NCBI GenBank assembly: GCA_963709505.1 | Contig: CAVPXC010000002.1 | Location: forward strand, 182,542-246,541 | DNA from: CAVPXC01 sp963709505 | Lineage (GTDB): Bacteria; Chloroflexota; Anaerolineae; JAAEKA01 | Reading direction: 5' to 3' | Length of the DNA stretch: 64,000 bases | The notes under the pieces: model-generated | Databases searched by the model: none | What the model was told of the DNA's origin: nothing | The model's input: only the letters and a program-made list of their open reading frames with translations | Shown here: piece by piece, positions 44,204 to 53,387 of the stretch | Numbering within the stretch: position 1 is the stretch's first letter | Layout of the letters: each line of letters starts with the position of its first letter | Position numbers and translations under genes: made by a program

Positions 44204-45150
44204 GAAAACACCCCGCTGATCAGCGCAACGGCAAACAAGATGATGCCCATCGCCACCAGCATGTTCGGCGTAACCGGCTCGCTGGCTAGTGCCCAACCCA
44301 AGAAAACGGCGACGATTGGATTGACATAAGCGTACGTCGATGCCTTGGCAGGCGTGGTTGCCTTGAGCAGCCAGACGTAGGCAGTAAAGGCAATGATCGA
44401 GCCAAAAACCACCAAGTAGATGAAGGCTGCGGCCGAGCGCGCGGAGATATCGCCTACATCAAAATTCGCCCATTCACCGGTCATGGTCGCCAGGATGAGC
44501 AGCAGCGCGCCGCCGAGCAGCATCTCCATGCCATTGGACTGTATTGGCGAACGGGGCAGCGAGGCCCGGCGCGAGTAGAGCGAGCCTGCGGCCCAGGAGA
44601 TGGGCGCCAAGAGCATCGCTAACAGGCTGATCGCTCGGATTTGTTGCCCGCTTGCCAAGTTGGCCGGGCCGATCAGCACTGCGATGCCGACAAAACCGAT
44701 GAGCACGCCTGCCATGGTGCGGCGGGTGGGCCGTGTGCCGCCTGGTCTCAGGGCCTCCAGCACCACAAACCAGATCGGCGTGCTGGCGATGATCAGTGCG
44801 GCCAGGCTGGATGGCACCTCCTGCTCGGCCCAAGTGACCAGTCCGTTGCCGCCCACTAGCAGCAAGCCGCCAATGATCAGAGCGCTCCGCCAATGCACTC
44901 GCGTTGGGCTGCGCGTGCCGCGCAGCGTTGTCCAGCCATAGAGGATTGCGCCCGCGATGACAAAGCGCGTCCCCGCCATCACGAACGGCGGCATCGTCTC
45001 GATCGCGATGCGGATCGCCAGGTACGTCGATCCCCAGATCAGATAGACGGCCAGAAAAGCCGCCGCCAGCCGCGCGCATTGTTTTCGATTGTCACGGCAC
45101 AGGCTGGACAGCCATTGATGGGGCCGAGCCACTATTCGCCACGTAGTCAT
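44143..45150 (-). CDS. EamA/DMT-family exporter with repeat-encoded tail
   Basis: Ten hydrophobic segments are visible, including LAAAFLAVYLIWGSTYLAIR (motif WGSTYLAIR), ALIIGGLLLVGGNGLVTWAE, GIAVLIGPANLA and AVFLGWALASEPVTPNMLVA, all EamA hallmarks. Such drug/metabolite transporters export amino acids or small metabolites. The ATG at 45150 is preferred to an earlier in-frame one. The last residues (GISQRIRTTNAETGGQKGK) are translated from the dispersed repeat at 44066-44203. Intact. Confidence 0.82.
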   Translation of the reverse strand: MTTWRIVARPHQWLSSLCRDNRKQCARLAAAFLAVYLIWGSTYLAIRIAIETMPPFVMAGTRFVIAGAILYGWTTLRGTRSPTRVHWRSALIIGGLLLVGGNGLVTWAEQEVPSSLAALIIASTPIWFVVLEALRPGGTRPTRRTMAGVLIGFVGIAVLIGPANLASGQQIRAISLLAMLLAPISWAAGSLYSRRASLPRSPIQSNGMEMLLGGALLLILATMTGEWANFDVGDISARSAAAFIYLVVFGSIIAFTAYVWLLKATTPAKASTYAYVNPIVAVFLGWALASEPVTPNMLVAMGIILFAVALISGVFSGISQRIRTTNAETGGQKGK

Positions 45151-45265
45151 AAGAAGTGTCTCCAACTCGTAGAGGCAAAGCGTAACTGCCGCCCAGGTCC
45201 GCGACCGCCAATGTGCGCCCAACCCGAATAGGATCAAAAACCAGTATTTCGTAGTTTAGGGCGCA

Positions 45266-45376
45266 CGACCCGCTTGGTCTCGTTACGGGTCTGGCGGCGG
45301 TTGTCAGTGGCTGGGAGCAATGAGTGCCTAAGTTGACCACGAATGAATCGCCGCCAGACCCTACTCGACCGGCGCT
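45266..45376. repeat. Shortened copy of the nested inverted-repeat element
   Basis: CGACCCGCTTGGTCTCG (from 45266) through GGGTCTGGCGGCG, and CGCCGCCAGACCC through GACCGGCGCT (to 45376), match the right half of the 3402-3688 element. About 20 bases between CTACTC and GACCGGCGCT are missing. Downstream (about 45395-45440) runs of ACCAATC/TACCAATC repeats reach the potA stop. Confidence 0.75.
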
Positions 45377-45440
45377 AGTTTCCTGTCACACTGCACCAAT
45401 CTACCCGTCACCAATCTACCAATCACCAATCTACCAATCT

Positions 45441-46570
45441 TCAGTCCTTCAACACCAAAGCATTCTCCGGCCGCCAGCTGATCCATGCCTGATCGCCGGC
45501 CTGGTAGAAGTAGTCTTCGTCGACCGTCGAAAGGTCGTTCTGGTCGTAAACGCGGACCTTTGCTCCGTAGGGCATGGTGATCTCGAGTTGCGTGTCGGAG
45601 CCGATGTAGGCCACCCGGTCGACGCGCACCTCGAACAGATTGGGTAACGGATCGGGCCGGCTCTCGTGGATGCGGATCTTCTCCGGGCGAACACTGACCG
45701 CTACTGGTCGCCTATCGCCACCGGCTGGTAGTTGCTGCCACTGACCGTCACGCCGTCCGCGACCTGGACTGTACAGCGGTTGCCGTTGGCCTGGACCACA
45801 CGGCCGTCGAGAAAGTTGGTCTCGCCGATGAAATTGGCCACGAAGCGGTGCGTGGGTCGCTCGTAGATCTGTACCGGTGTACCGACCTGAAGCACTTTAC
45901 CCTGGCTCATGACCGCAATGCGATTGCTCATGGTCAGCGCCTCTTCCTGGTCGTGCGTGACGTAGATGAAGGTAATGCCGACCTCGTGCTGCAGCGCTTT
46001 CAGCTCGAGCTGCATCGCCTGGCGCAGCTTGTAGTCCAGCGCTCCCAACGGTTCGTCCAGCAGCAACACGGCCGGCCGATTGACCAACGCGCGCGCCAGC
46101 GCCACGCGTTGTTGCTGGCCGCCCGAAAGTTGTGACGGCTTGCGGTGGCCGACGTCAGGCAGGCGCACCAGTTCCAGGGCTTCTTTGACCCGTCGCTGCT
46201 GTTCGTCCTTGGGCACCTTCTTGACGTTCAATCCGAAAGCTACGTTCTTTTCAATCGTCAGGTGCGGGAACAGGGCATAGTTCTGAAAGACCGTGTTGAC
46301 CGGCCGGCGGTAGGGCGGAACCCGGCTCATCTCGTTGCCCTGAATCAGGATCTCGCCGCTGCTGGGGGTCTCAAAGCCGGCGATCATGCGCAGCGTAGTA
46401 GTCTTGCCGCAGCCGCTGGGGCCCAGCAAGGTGAAGAACTCGCCGGTGCGGATAATCAGGCTTACGCCGTTTACGGCCGCAACTTCGTGCTCGGCGCGGC
46501 CGGCTGGAAAGACCTTTGCGATGTTGCGCAGCTCGATGGCGGCGTCGCTGCTTGTGGCTTGTGTGTTCAT
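45441..46570 (-). CDS. potA: Spermidine/putrescine ABC transporter ATPase PotA (frameshifted)
   Basis: The ATPase has Walker A GPSGCGKTTT, signature LSGGQQQRVALARALVN, Walker B AVLLLDEPLGALD and switch YVTHDQEEAL. The C-terminal regulatory TOBE part begins FIGETNFLDGRVVQANGNRC and continues after a frame change near 45700 with VRPEKIRIHESRPDPLPNLF to the stop at 45441. Length of about 376 residues is normal. ATG 46570 overlaps the potC stop. It powers polyamine uptake with PotB, PotC and PotD. Confidence 0.9.
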
Positions 46571-47379
46571 GAGGCGCTCTCAACGGGTCGGGCAGAGTTC
46601 TCGCCTGCGCGACGCAGATACTCCGAGAAGACGATCATCAGCACAGACGCGACCATGATCACTGCGGCCATGGTCACGATGATCGGCAGCCGGCTAGGAA
46701 AGCGCAGCTGCGAGTAGATATACACAGGGAGGGTTGGCTGCGGTCCGATCAGGAAGAAGGCCAGGGCGAACTCGTCGAAAGAGGTGGTGAACGAAGTTAG
46801 AAAGGCTGCCACCATCGCCGGAAAAGCGATCGGCAAGGTGACTCGGAACAGGGTGCCCCAATAGGTCGAACCCAGGTCCATCGCCGCCTCCTCCAGGTTG
46901 CGTTCCATGCCGATCAGCCGGGCGGCGACGATCAGCAGCACCAGTGGGATGTTGATGATCACGTGGCCCACACCAACGGTCCAAAGCGACAGTGGAATGT
47001 CGAACTGCGAGAACATGACCAGCATGGCTACGGCCAGCACGACGTACGGGATAACCAACGGCATGGCCGCGACTGCGACGAAGAGCCCGCGTCCACGAAA
47101 ACGAAAGCGCACCACGCCAATGGCGGCCATGGTGCCGAGGATCGTGGCGATCAGCGACGAGGCTAGGCCCAACACCACACTGTTTCGGAGCGATTTCAGC
47201 AGCTCCGTGCTTTGCAGCATCGCGCTGTACCACTTGGTGGTGAACCCCTTCAGCGGGAAAACCAGCGCTTGCGAGTCGTTGAAAGAGAAGACGATCAGAA
47301 GGAAAATGGGCAGGTAAAGGATCGCCGTGAAGGCGACGAAGTACCAGAAGCTGAGGGATAGCAAGGTACGGCGTCGCAT
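46567..47379 (-). CDS. potC: Spermidine/putrescine ABC transporter permease PotC
   Basis: The 270-residue membrane protein has YLPIFLLIVFSFNDSQ, SVVLGLASSLIATILGTMAA, VIINIPLVLLIVAARLIGME and the permease loop RNLEEAAMDLGSTYWGTLFR (EAA motif), typical of PotC. It overlaps potA by four bases and follows potB directly. Intact. Confidence 0.92.
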   Translation of the reverse strand: MRRRTLLSLSFWYFVAFTAILYLPIFLLIVFSFNDSQALVFPLKGFTTKWYSAMLQSTELLKSLRNSVVLGLASSLIATILGTMAAIGVVRFRFRGRGLFVAVAAMPLVIPYVVLAVAMLVMFSQFDIPLSLWTVGVGHVIINIPLVLLIVAARLIGMERNLEEAAMDLGSTYWGTLFRVTLPIAFPAMVAAFLTSFTTSFDEFALAFFLIGPQPTLPVYIYSQLRFPSRLPIIVTMAAVIMVASVLMIVFSEYLRRAGENSARPVESAS

Positions 47380-48232
47380 CTAGATTTCCACCAGGTCTGA
47401 AACACGCACCAGGCGCAGAAAGATCACGATGAGCACCAGAACCACCAGCAGCATCGCCAGGCTCATGATCGAGCCCATCGGCCAGTTCAAGGCCTTCATG
47501 AACTGATCCTGGACCAGATTGCCGTACATGATGCCCTTGGCGCCGCCCACCAGCAGTGGCGTCACGTATTCTCCTACGGTTGGAATGAAGGCAAAGAAGA
47601 AGCCTGCCAGCACGCCGGGCATGCTCAAGGGCAGCGTGATGCGCAGAAAAGCCTTCCAAGGCGCGCAGCCCAGGTCGGCAGCCGCCTCCAGCAGGCTCTT
47701 GTTGATGCGCTCCAGCGATGCGAAGATCGGCAGCGCCACGAAGGGGATCCAGACGTACGTCAAGGTGATCGTGACGGCGGTCATGCTGTAGAGCAGGATG
47801 GGCGCCGCTTCGTCCATGATGCCAAGCCCCAGCAAAATGCTGTTGAGGATGCCATTCGATCCCAGGATCAGCCGCCAGGATAAGAATGCGCAGCAGATAG
47901 CTCGTCCAGGCCGGGATGATCAGGATCGTCAGCAGCATCACCTTGCGCGAGCCGGCGCGGAACGAGAGGAAATAGGCCAGCGGGTAGGCCAGCACGACCG
48001 ACAGGAGCGAAACCAGGAACGCAATCCAGGTCGACCGCAGCAGCTGGCGGTGATAAGCGGAGTTGGCCAGGAATTCGGCGTAGTTCTCCAGCGTAAACAC
48101 CTCGCGCGCCTGGCCGAAGGTGCCGGCGCGAAAGGTGTAGAGCGCCATGATTCCCAGCGGGAGCAGGAACAAGAAAATCAGCCACAGGGCCGGCGGGCCC
48201 ATGAGAATGGCGATCCGCTTGCGGTTTTCCAT
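47380..48232 (-). CDS. potB: Spermidine/putrescine ABC transporter permease PotB (frameshifted)
   Basis: The first part, LMGPPALWLIFLFLLPLGIM, and RSTWIAFLVSLLSVVLAYPL to ILAADPG, and the second part, EEAAPILLYS-like DEAAPILLYSMTAVTITLTY, EAAADLGCAPWKAFLRITLP and GEYVTPLLVGGAKGIMYGNL, are contiguous PotB sequence in two frames. The change is near 47865. The stop lies directly before the potC start. Length is about 284 residues. Confidence 0.9.
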
Positions 48233-48233
48233 C

Positions 48234-49394
48234 TTATGGTGCGGCTTTCACTTCGTTCCACATACTGGTGAACCGCTCGCGCTGCTCGGCAGTCAGCGGC
48301 CGGTAGAAGACGGTCTTTTCCAGAGCGGTTGGGTCGTCGAGTTGAAAAAGTTGGACTACCTTCGGATCGATCAACGGCAGCGCGTCGCGATTGGAGGAGC
48401 CATAGCCGTAGGTGTTCGAGAAAGCCGCCATCGACTCCGGCGCAAGCGCTGCGTCGATATAGGCGTAGGCCAGCTCAGGGTCCTTGACCTTGCTGCTGAT
48501 GCCAAAGCCGCAGACAAAACCCAGCTTGCCTTCCTTCGGCTCGACGTACTGCACCGGCACACCCTGTTCCAGCAGGCTGCGATAGGTATCGGCCCAGACG
48601 TTGGCGGCAACCCAGACGTCGCCCGAGGCCATCGACTGCGAGAGCTCCGAAAAATCCACCCAGTAGGTCAACAGATTGGGCTTCAGATCGATCAACCATT
48701 GTTTGATCTGGGCGTCCTGTTCGGGCGTGGTGTTCCAGGGGTCAAAGCCCAGGGCCAGCGCGGCGATGATCTGGTTGGACTCGCCGGAGTCCCATAAAGC
48801 CAGGTGGCCGGCGTACTCCGGGTTGGTCAGGTCGGCCCAGGATTGGGGGACTGTTTTGACCTTGTCGGTCCGTACCAGGATCGACTCGTACCCCCAGTCC
48901 CACGGGATGAAATACTGCTTGCCGTTGAACTGGCCCATGGCCGCCAGCTTGGGGTCGACACCCTTCCAGTTAGCGAGCTTCGACGTATCGATCGGCTGGA
49001 CCACTCCCTGTTCCACATACAAGCCCCACCAGCCATTGCAGGGGTGAACCAGGTCGACCTCGAACCCGCTCTGCAGCTTGGTGAAGGCCTCGGCATCCTC
49101 GGCGAAGATGCTGTATTCCGGTTGCACCTTCGGATACTGCTCGGTGAAAGGCTGGTGAAATTCGGGCAGCTCAAAGCCGGACCATTCGAGCAGCAACAAG
49201 GAACCGTCTTTATCAGAGGGACCTTCGGCCACCGGCTGCGCGGCGCTGGCGTCACCGGGGGTAGGGCCATCCTGGACTGCCGAAGTCGGGGCCGGGGAAG
49301 CCGGCGTCCCGCCGCAAGCCGCCAGCACGAGGGCCAGCACCACGAGCAAGCTCATGGCGTGCAGGTTGAGAGGGAATCGCCAATGACGAGGCAT
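48234..49394 (-). CDS. potD: Spermidine/putrescine-binding lipoprotein PotD
   Basis: Signal peptide with lipobox VLAAC (Cys 27) and an Ala/Pro/Thr linker. The solute-binding domain contains LLLLEWSGFELPEFHQPFTE, AEAFTKLQSGFEVDLVHPCN, FIPWDWGYESILVRTDKV and LAYAYIDAALAPESMAAFSN, matching the PotD/PotF group. It catches polyamines outside the membrane and passes them to PotBC. First gene of potDBCA; one base separates it from potB. A long 5' leader holds a 27-bp hairpin. Intact. Confidence 0.9.
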   Translation of the reverse strand: MPRHWRFPLNLHAMSLLVVLALVLAACGGTPASPAPTSAVQDGPTPGDASAAQPVAEGPSDKDGSLLLLEWSGFELPEFHQPFTEQYPKVQPEYSIFAEDAEAFTKLQSGFEVDLVHPCNGWWGLYVEQGVVQPIDTSKLANWKGVDPKLAAMGQFNGKQYFIPWDWGYESILVRTDKVKTVPQSWADLTNPEYAGHLALWDSGESNQIIAALALGFDPWNTTPEQDAQIKQWLIDLKPNLLTYWVDFSELSQSMASGDVWVAANVWADTYRSLLEQGVPVQYVEPKEGKLGFVCGFGISSKVKDPELAYAYIDAALAPESMAAFSNTYGYGSSNRDALPLIDPKVVQLFQLDDPTALEKTVFYRPLTAEQRERFTSMWNEVKAAP

Positions 49395-49474
49395 TTTGAG
49401 TGACCTTTCCTAAGTCCATCGAGCGCCATGCTTTGCACAGGCAGGGCGCGAGGAGAAACCGCAATACGCCAGAA

Positions 49475-49535
49475 CACGCGTATCTGCCATGGCGACGAGC
49501 GGTCCGATCGCTCGTCGCCATGGCAGATACGCGTG
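49475..49535. repeat. Perfect 27-bp hairpin in the potD leader
   Basis: The arm 49475-49501 (outer end CACGCGTATCTGCCATGGCG) is repeated exactly inverted at 49509-49535 around a 7-base loop. It lies about 80-140 bases before the potD ATG, downstream of the predicted promoter, so it would be transcribed. It could attenuate the operon, or be an inserted palindrome. Confidence 0.75.
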
Positions 49536-49547
49536 CAACAAAACACC

Positions 49548-49575
49548 ATTAAAAGCATAATGCCCCAACTGTCAA
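49548..49575 (-). promoter_or_regulatory. Promoter of the pot operon
   Basis: On the minus strand TTGACA (49570-49575), 16 bases and TTTAAT (49548-49553). The -35 box is ideal and the -10 box moderate. It lies about 154 bases before the potD start. Confidence 0.6.
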
Positions 49576-49701
49576 ATTGAGTACTTTTCAAGTTGATCGA
49601 CCTGTGGTACTATTGAGAGTACGCTTGACGAGTTAGAGTGCCGGTTTTTGGCGCATGCTTTGGACTCGTCTGTTCGATACTTGTCTGGAGCCTGTCCTAA
49701 A

Positions 49702-49800
49702 AATGCCCGAACAAGTTCGGGAGTCCTCGGCACGTGCCCGGCACGTGCCGGACTCCTCGACTTGTCGAGGAATTCTCATCCATCGGAGTGCCGGCCGGCC
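49702..49800 (+). repeat. Twin-hairpin family, copy 3
   Basis: CCCGAACAAGTTCGGG (49706-49721), then GGACTCCTCGACTTGTCGAG, ATTCTCATCCATCGG and GTGCCGGCCGGCC. It ends 18 bases before the GTG start of the next gene. A further small palindrome GGCACGTGCC lies in the centre. See copies at 21742 and 34075. Confidence 0.75.
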
Positions 49801-49817
49801 GGCCCGGAGGCTGTCTT

Positions 49818-50991
49818 GTGACCGAAACGTTGCAGTCATATCAAGATTTTTCGCCCTCATCGAGCCCGCCTGCCAACGGCGTCGATTTGTTGACGGCGCT
49901 CGTGCAGCTTGGCCTGGGCGGCGTATCCATCGGCGCCTCGGTCGTGCAGAAGCCAGATGCTCTCTTGGGTGCGCTTTCACCAGACCGCGGCGCGCAAGAA
50001 GTGCCAACCGGCGGCATGGCGCCGGCCGCAGCCTCCGAATCGACGTCAGAGCGCGCGTTCGACGGTGCGGTCGGCGTTGCGGCGGCGACACAGGGGCTGA
50101 TGCGCAAAGGTTTCTCACGAGCCTGGGGCATCAACAAGCGCATCCTTGATGCGGCCGCAACGCCCATTCGTGCGCCGATGGACGCGCTTGGCGTTACCGA
50201 TCTCGCCCGTGGGCCGGTGGACGCCCTCACTACCAGAGTCCAATCGACCTTTGAGTTCCTTGAAGAGACCGGCCGCTCGGAAGTGCAGCGCAGCCGCCTG
50301 CGCGCCGGCTCCACCCTGGCCAGCACGATCGACGCTATCGTCGACTACCTGGCGCAGAGCCCGGCCGTCGACGCTTTGATCGAGCTGCAGATCGACAAAC
50401 TGATGCCTCTGTTGGCCGAGCATCCGGCCGTGGCGGAATTGATCCAGGTTCAGGTCGATCGGATTCTCCCTCTGCTTGCCGAGAGCGCGGCAGTCCAGGC
50501 GCTGATCCAGGCCCAGGTCGCCCAGATCCTGCCCGAGCTATCCAACAGCCCCGACGTACAGAAGCTTATCGATGCCCAGGTCGACGTTATTCTGCCCAAG
50601 CTTGCCGATAATCATGCAGATCCAGCAGCTCATCCGCAAGCAGGCCGGCGCATATCTGCTCTACCTGACGCAAAACTCGGAACAGATCCAGGCGCTGATC
50701 CGCCAGCAGGGAGATATCTACATCGACTACCTGAACGACCATCCGGACGCCGTGCAGAACCTGGTGTCGGGACAGAGCCTTGGCATCGCCGGCCAGGTGA
50801 TGGACGAGGTGCGTGAACGTACGGTGACGGCGGACACGGTGGCCGAGATGTTCGCGCGCCGTATCCTTGGCAGGAAGGCACGGACCGAGGTCGAGGAGCC
50901 GCCTGAGGTAGTCCAGCGTCGCGCCAGCACGGCAGTATTGCCTTCCGACTTTGTGCAGCAGAAGGAGCGGGCCGATGGCACAGGCAAGTAA
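49818..50991 (+). CDS. Helical-repeat protein of unknown function (frameshifted)
   Basis: The GTG at 49818 follows GGAGG by seven bases. The protein of about 390 residues holds at least six tandem units of 18-22 residues of the type PAVAELIQVQVDRILPLLAE, SAAVQALIQAQVAQILPELS and SPDVQKLIDAQVDVILPKLA. These are amphipathic helices with regular Gln/Leu/Ile positions, as in a solenoid or coiled bundle. A frame change near 50612 leads to QQLIRKQAGAYLLYLTQNSE and more units. No known domain or enzyme motif is seen. Its 3' end overlaps the RDD gene by 17 bases, so the two products probably act together, perhaps at the membrane. Confidence 0.65.
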
Positions 50992-52114
50992 ACTAAAAGG
51001 GTTACAGGGGCAGTATGCGGGATTTGTCAGCCGCGCCATCGCCTTTGTGCTGGATATCCTTATCGTCATTGCTATCATTGCGGTGATCAACGGCGCAATC
51101 GCTCTGACGTTAGACTTCTTTCTAGGGTTCGACGTGGCAAGCTGTCCGCCCTTGAACTTCGGCAACGGGTTATTTCAGTCGGGCTTGATTTGCCATGTGG
51201 CCAATTTGACACGCCTGGTCTTGACGTTCGTGGCAGCACCGGTATACTTCGGCCTTTTTTGGACCCTGGGCGGTCAAACGTTGGGCCAGTATGTCATGGG
51301 ACTGCGCGTGGTGCGGTTGGACGGCAAACGCATGACCTTCTGGCGGTCGCTGGTGCGCTGGATCGGCTACTTTGTCTCGTTCTTTGCTTTGGGCATCGGA
51401 TACCTGTGGGTCCTGTGGGATGATCGCCGCCAGGGGTTCATGGACAAGCTTGCCAAGACCGTGGTCGTCTATTCATGGGAGGCCAAGCAAAACGAGTTCC
51501 TGTTGGATCGCATTCGTCAGAAGCTGCGCCCAAAACGCAAGCAGCAGGCAGCGATGCCGGAAGGAGCACAGGCCATCGTCGCCAAACCGATGCGACTGGA
51601 GCTTGTGCTGGCAGTCCTTCCTTCGATGGGCAAGGTCCGCGATACGACGAACGTTCTTCAGGATGCGGTGCGAAATGGCGTGTTTCAAATCGTGTCCTCC
51701 GCCGTCATGGTGAAAGACGAAACGGGCGCCCTTGGACACGTCGGAAGCAGCGACCTGGCGGCCGGCGACAAATCGACACTGAGTGATACTGTAGTTGCTG
51801 GCGATCCCAGGCTCAAGCAGATCAAAATCGACCAACTGATGGCGGACGTTCCGAATGGTAGCTTCATTTTGTTGATCGTTGTCGAAGACAAGAGCCTGAC
51901 GCCCTTGCTCAAGACCCTGACCGCTGCGAAGGTTGCTGCCAACGTGTTTGACCTGGACACGCCCGGTCATGAGCCGATGACGATTGCGCCGACCACAGAA
52001 TCTGCCGGCATGCAGCAGGCCCTGTCAGAAATGGAGGCCGCGCTGGTACAGGTTGAATCGTCCAACGGAATAGCGAGCGAATCGCTTTCCGCCATCTTGA
52101 CCGGGACGGAATAG
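50975..52114 (+). CDS. RDD-family membrane protein with C-terminal DUF1269-like domain
   Basis: The RDD domain is at residues 1-175: YAGFVSRAIAFVLDILIVIA (RAxAFVLD motif), an AP/GLFWTLGGQTLGQYVMGLR segment and DRRQGFMDKLAKTVVVY. The C-terminal 200 residues (LELVLAVLPSMGKVRDTTNV to LSAILTGTE) are soluble and resemble DUF1269-type domains. ATG 50975 has AAGGAG eight bases upstream. RDD proteins have been linked to transport or stress tolerance, but the substrate is not known. It is translationally coupled to the helical-repeat protein. Confidence 0.7.
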   Translation: MAQASKLKGLQGQYAGFVSRAIAFVLDILIVIAIIAVINGAIALTLDFFLGFDVASCPPLNFGNGLFQSGLICHVANLTRLVLTFVAAPVYFGLFWTLGGQTLGQYVMGLRVVRLDGKRMTFWRSLVRWIGYFVSFFALGIGYLWVLWDDRRQGFMDKLAKTVVVYSWEAKQNEFLLDRIRQKLRPKRKQQAAMPEGAQAIVAKPMRLELVLAVLPSMGKVRDTTNVLQDAVRNGVFQIVSSAVMVKDETGALGHVGSSDLAAGDKSTLSDTVVAGDPRLKQIKIDQLMADVPNGSFILLIVVEDKSLTPLLKTLTAAKVAANVFDLDTPGHEPMTIAPTTESAGMQQALSEMEAALVQVESSNGIASESLSAILTGTE

Positions 52115-52150
52115 CCCAAACAGCATAGAAGCGGCGGATCTACCATCAAC

Positions 52151-52193
52151 AAACGAGGCCGATGGCATTCTCAAAATGCCATCGGCCTCGTTT
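52151..52193. terminator. Bidirectional-type terminator hairpin after the RDD gene
   Basis: An 18-bp perfect stem, AAACGAGGCCGATGGCAT with its inverse, and a 7-base loop, flanked by A and T triplets. It lies 36 bases after the RDD stop. Confidence 0.8.
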
Positions 52194-52220
52194 CATTGCA
52201 GGTACGTCTGATTTCCGGCT

Positions 52221-52294
52221 GTAGGGGCGGGTCTTGCACCCGCCCTCATGCATCATCGGGTCATGAAGAGGGCGGGTGCAAGACCCGCCCCTAC
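52221..52294. repeat. Perfect 27-bp inverted repeat GTAGGGGCGGGTCTTGCACC
   Basis: Arms 52221-52247 and 52268-52294 are exact inverse copies around 20 bases. GTAGGGGC also occurs in the element at 19975-20069. It lies between convergent genes. Confidence 0.75.
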
Positions 52295-52311
52295 GTTGGC
52301 ATGTGGCGTGC

Positions 52312-53175
52312 TTAACCCTGGTCGAACTCGATCCACACCTCGCCCTGGCCATCGGGCACGGTGAAGGAGTAATTCTGGCTGTCACGTACCCGGTTGCCAT
52401 CCAATACCCAAATGACGTAGTTGCCGGCGACCGTATTGCCAGGAAGTGAATCCAGACCGGCCTTGTGCTCGTAGTTGTACTTGCCCAGCGTGCCGGGTTG
52501 GTCTTGAAGGGCGATGCTCGTCGTGTCGTCAAAGCCGGGCAGTTTCTGCCCATCCTTCTCAAGCCACACTCGATAGTCGCCCTGCGGTTGTCCGCCGTCA
52601 ACGCCGCTGTGGATGAAGTGCACCTGCAGCTTGAGTTCGCCGCCGCCGTTGGCAGCGAACGCCGGCCCGCCGCGGAGCTTGAACTTGCAGCCGTCGTCGG
52701 GGATGTTGGCACAGGGGTCCGCAGCTACCGGCGCCGGGGTGTTGGTGGGCGGCGCCGGTGGACGCGGGGTGTCCGTGGGTTGGACGGGAACCGGCGCTGG
52801 CGTCGCGGTGGGTGGCGCTGGCGTCTCGGTTGGCGGCACCGGCGTGTCCGTGATCACCGGCGTGGCGGTAACGGTGGGCGTGTCGGTCGGAATGGGCGTG
52901 GCGGTGGGCGTCGCCGTGGCAAGCGCCGCCTCGGTGGCGACGAAGGCCGCTGTTTCTGTCGCCATGACGACGGCCGCACTTGTGGGAGTAGCGGCCGGCC
53001 GAGGCGTTTTGGTTGGCGTCGGCGAGGGCTCGGCCCCGCCGCCGCCGCAGGCGCTCAGAGCCAGCAGCGCCAGCGGCAGGATCACGGCGGCCAGTGGCCA
53101 ACGCCTTTTCTTCGCTCGGTGCCGGTCGTCAAGCGTTTGCAGTGGTAAGTTGTCCTCAAAAAGCTGTTGTGTCAT
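52312..53175 (-). CDS. Secreted lipoprotein with Thr/Pro-rich stalk
   Basis: A charged N-terminus (RHRAKKRRW) precedes a hydrophobic helix and lipobox ALSAC (Cys 43). Residues 48-155 are a stalk of TxTP/PTPT repeats. The compact C-terminal domain of about 130 residues (KLRGGPAFAANGGGELKLQV, GDYRVWLEKDGQKLPGFDDT, NYVIWVLDGNRVRDSQNYSF) is beta-rich and not recognised. The protein probably projects a binding domain from the membrane. A 27-bp palindrome follows its stop. Confidence 0.65.
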   Translation of the reverse strand: MTQQLFEDNLPLQTLDDRHRAKKRRWPLAAVILPLALLALSACGGGGAEPSPTPTKTPRPAATPTSAAVVMATETAAFVATEAALATATPTATPIPTDTPTVTATPVITDTPVPPTETPAPPTATPAPVPVQPTDTPRPPAPPTNTPAPVAADPCANIPDDGCKFKLRGGPAFAANGGGELKLQVHFIHSGVDGGQPQGDYRVWLEKDGQKLPGFDDTTSIALQDQPGTLGKYNYEHKAGLDSLPGNTVAGNYVIWVLDGNRVRDSQNYSFTVPDGQGEVWIEFDQG

Positions 53176-53228
53176 CAGAAAGTCCTCTTTTGAAAATCGA
53201 TTGTGTTACCATTCTGTTACTGCTCACT

Positions 53229-53340
53229 GCTCGGGCCGGTCTCCGACCGTGCCCTCCGGGCTTGTTGACAGTTGGCCCACCCGGAGGGCACGGTCGGAGA
53301 CCGGCCCGAGCACCTGAGAAGACCGGAGACCGGCCCGAGC
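53229..53340. repeat. Perfect 32-bp inverted repeat with a third partial arm
   Basis: Arms 53229-53260 and 53280-53311 (outer end GCTCGGGCCGGTCTCCGACC) are exact inverse copies around 19 bases. A partial copy GACCGGAGACCGGCCCGAGC lies at 53321-53340. A CCGCGGTTCTC half-copy of the 30830 element lies at about 53380-53392. Confidence 0.75.
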
Positions 53341-53387
53341 AACGTTTCATTACCGTTCAGATCCGCGCCTCCGCCACTCCGCGGTTC

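Noticed and set aside
49734..49817. Earlier in-frame start for the helical-repeat protein
   Set aside because: The upstream codons lie in the twin-hairpin repeat; the GTG at 49818 has a GGAGG at the right distance.
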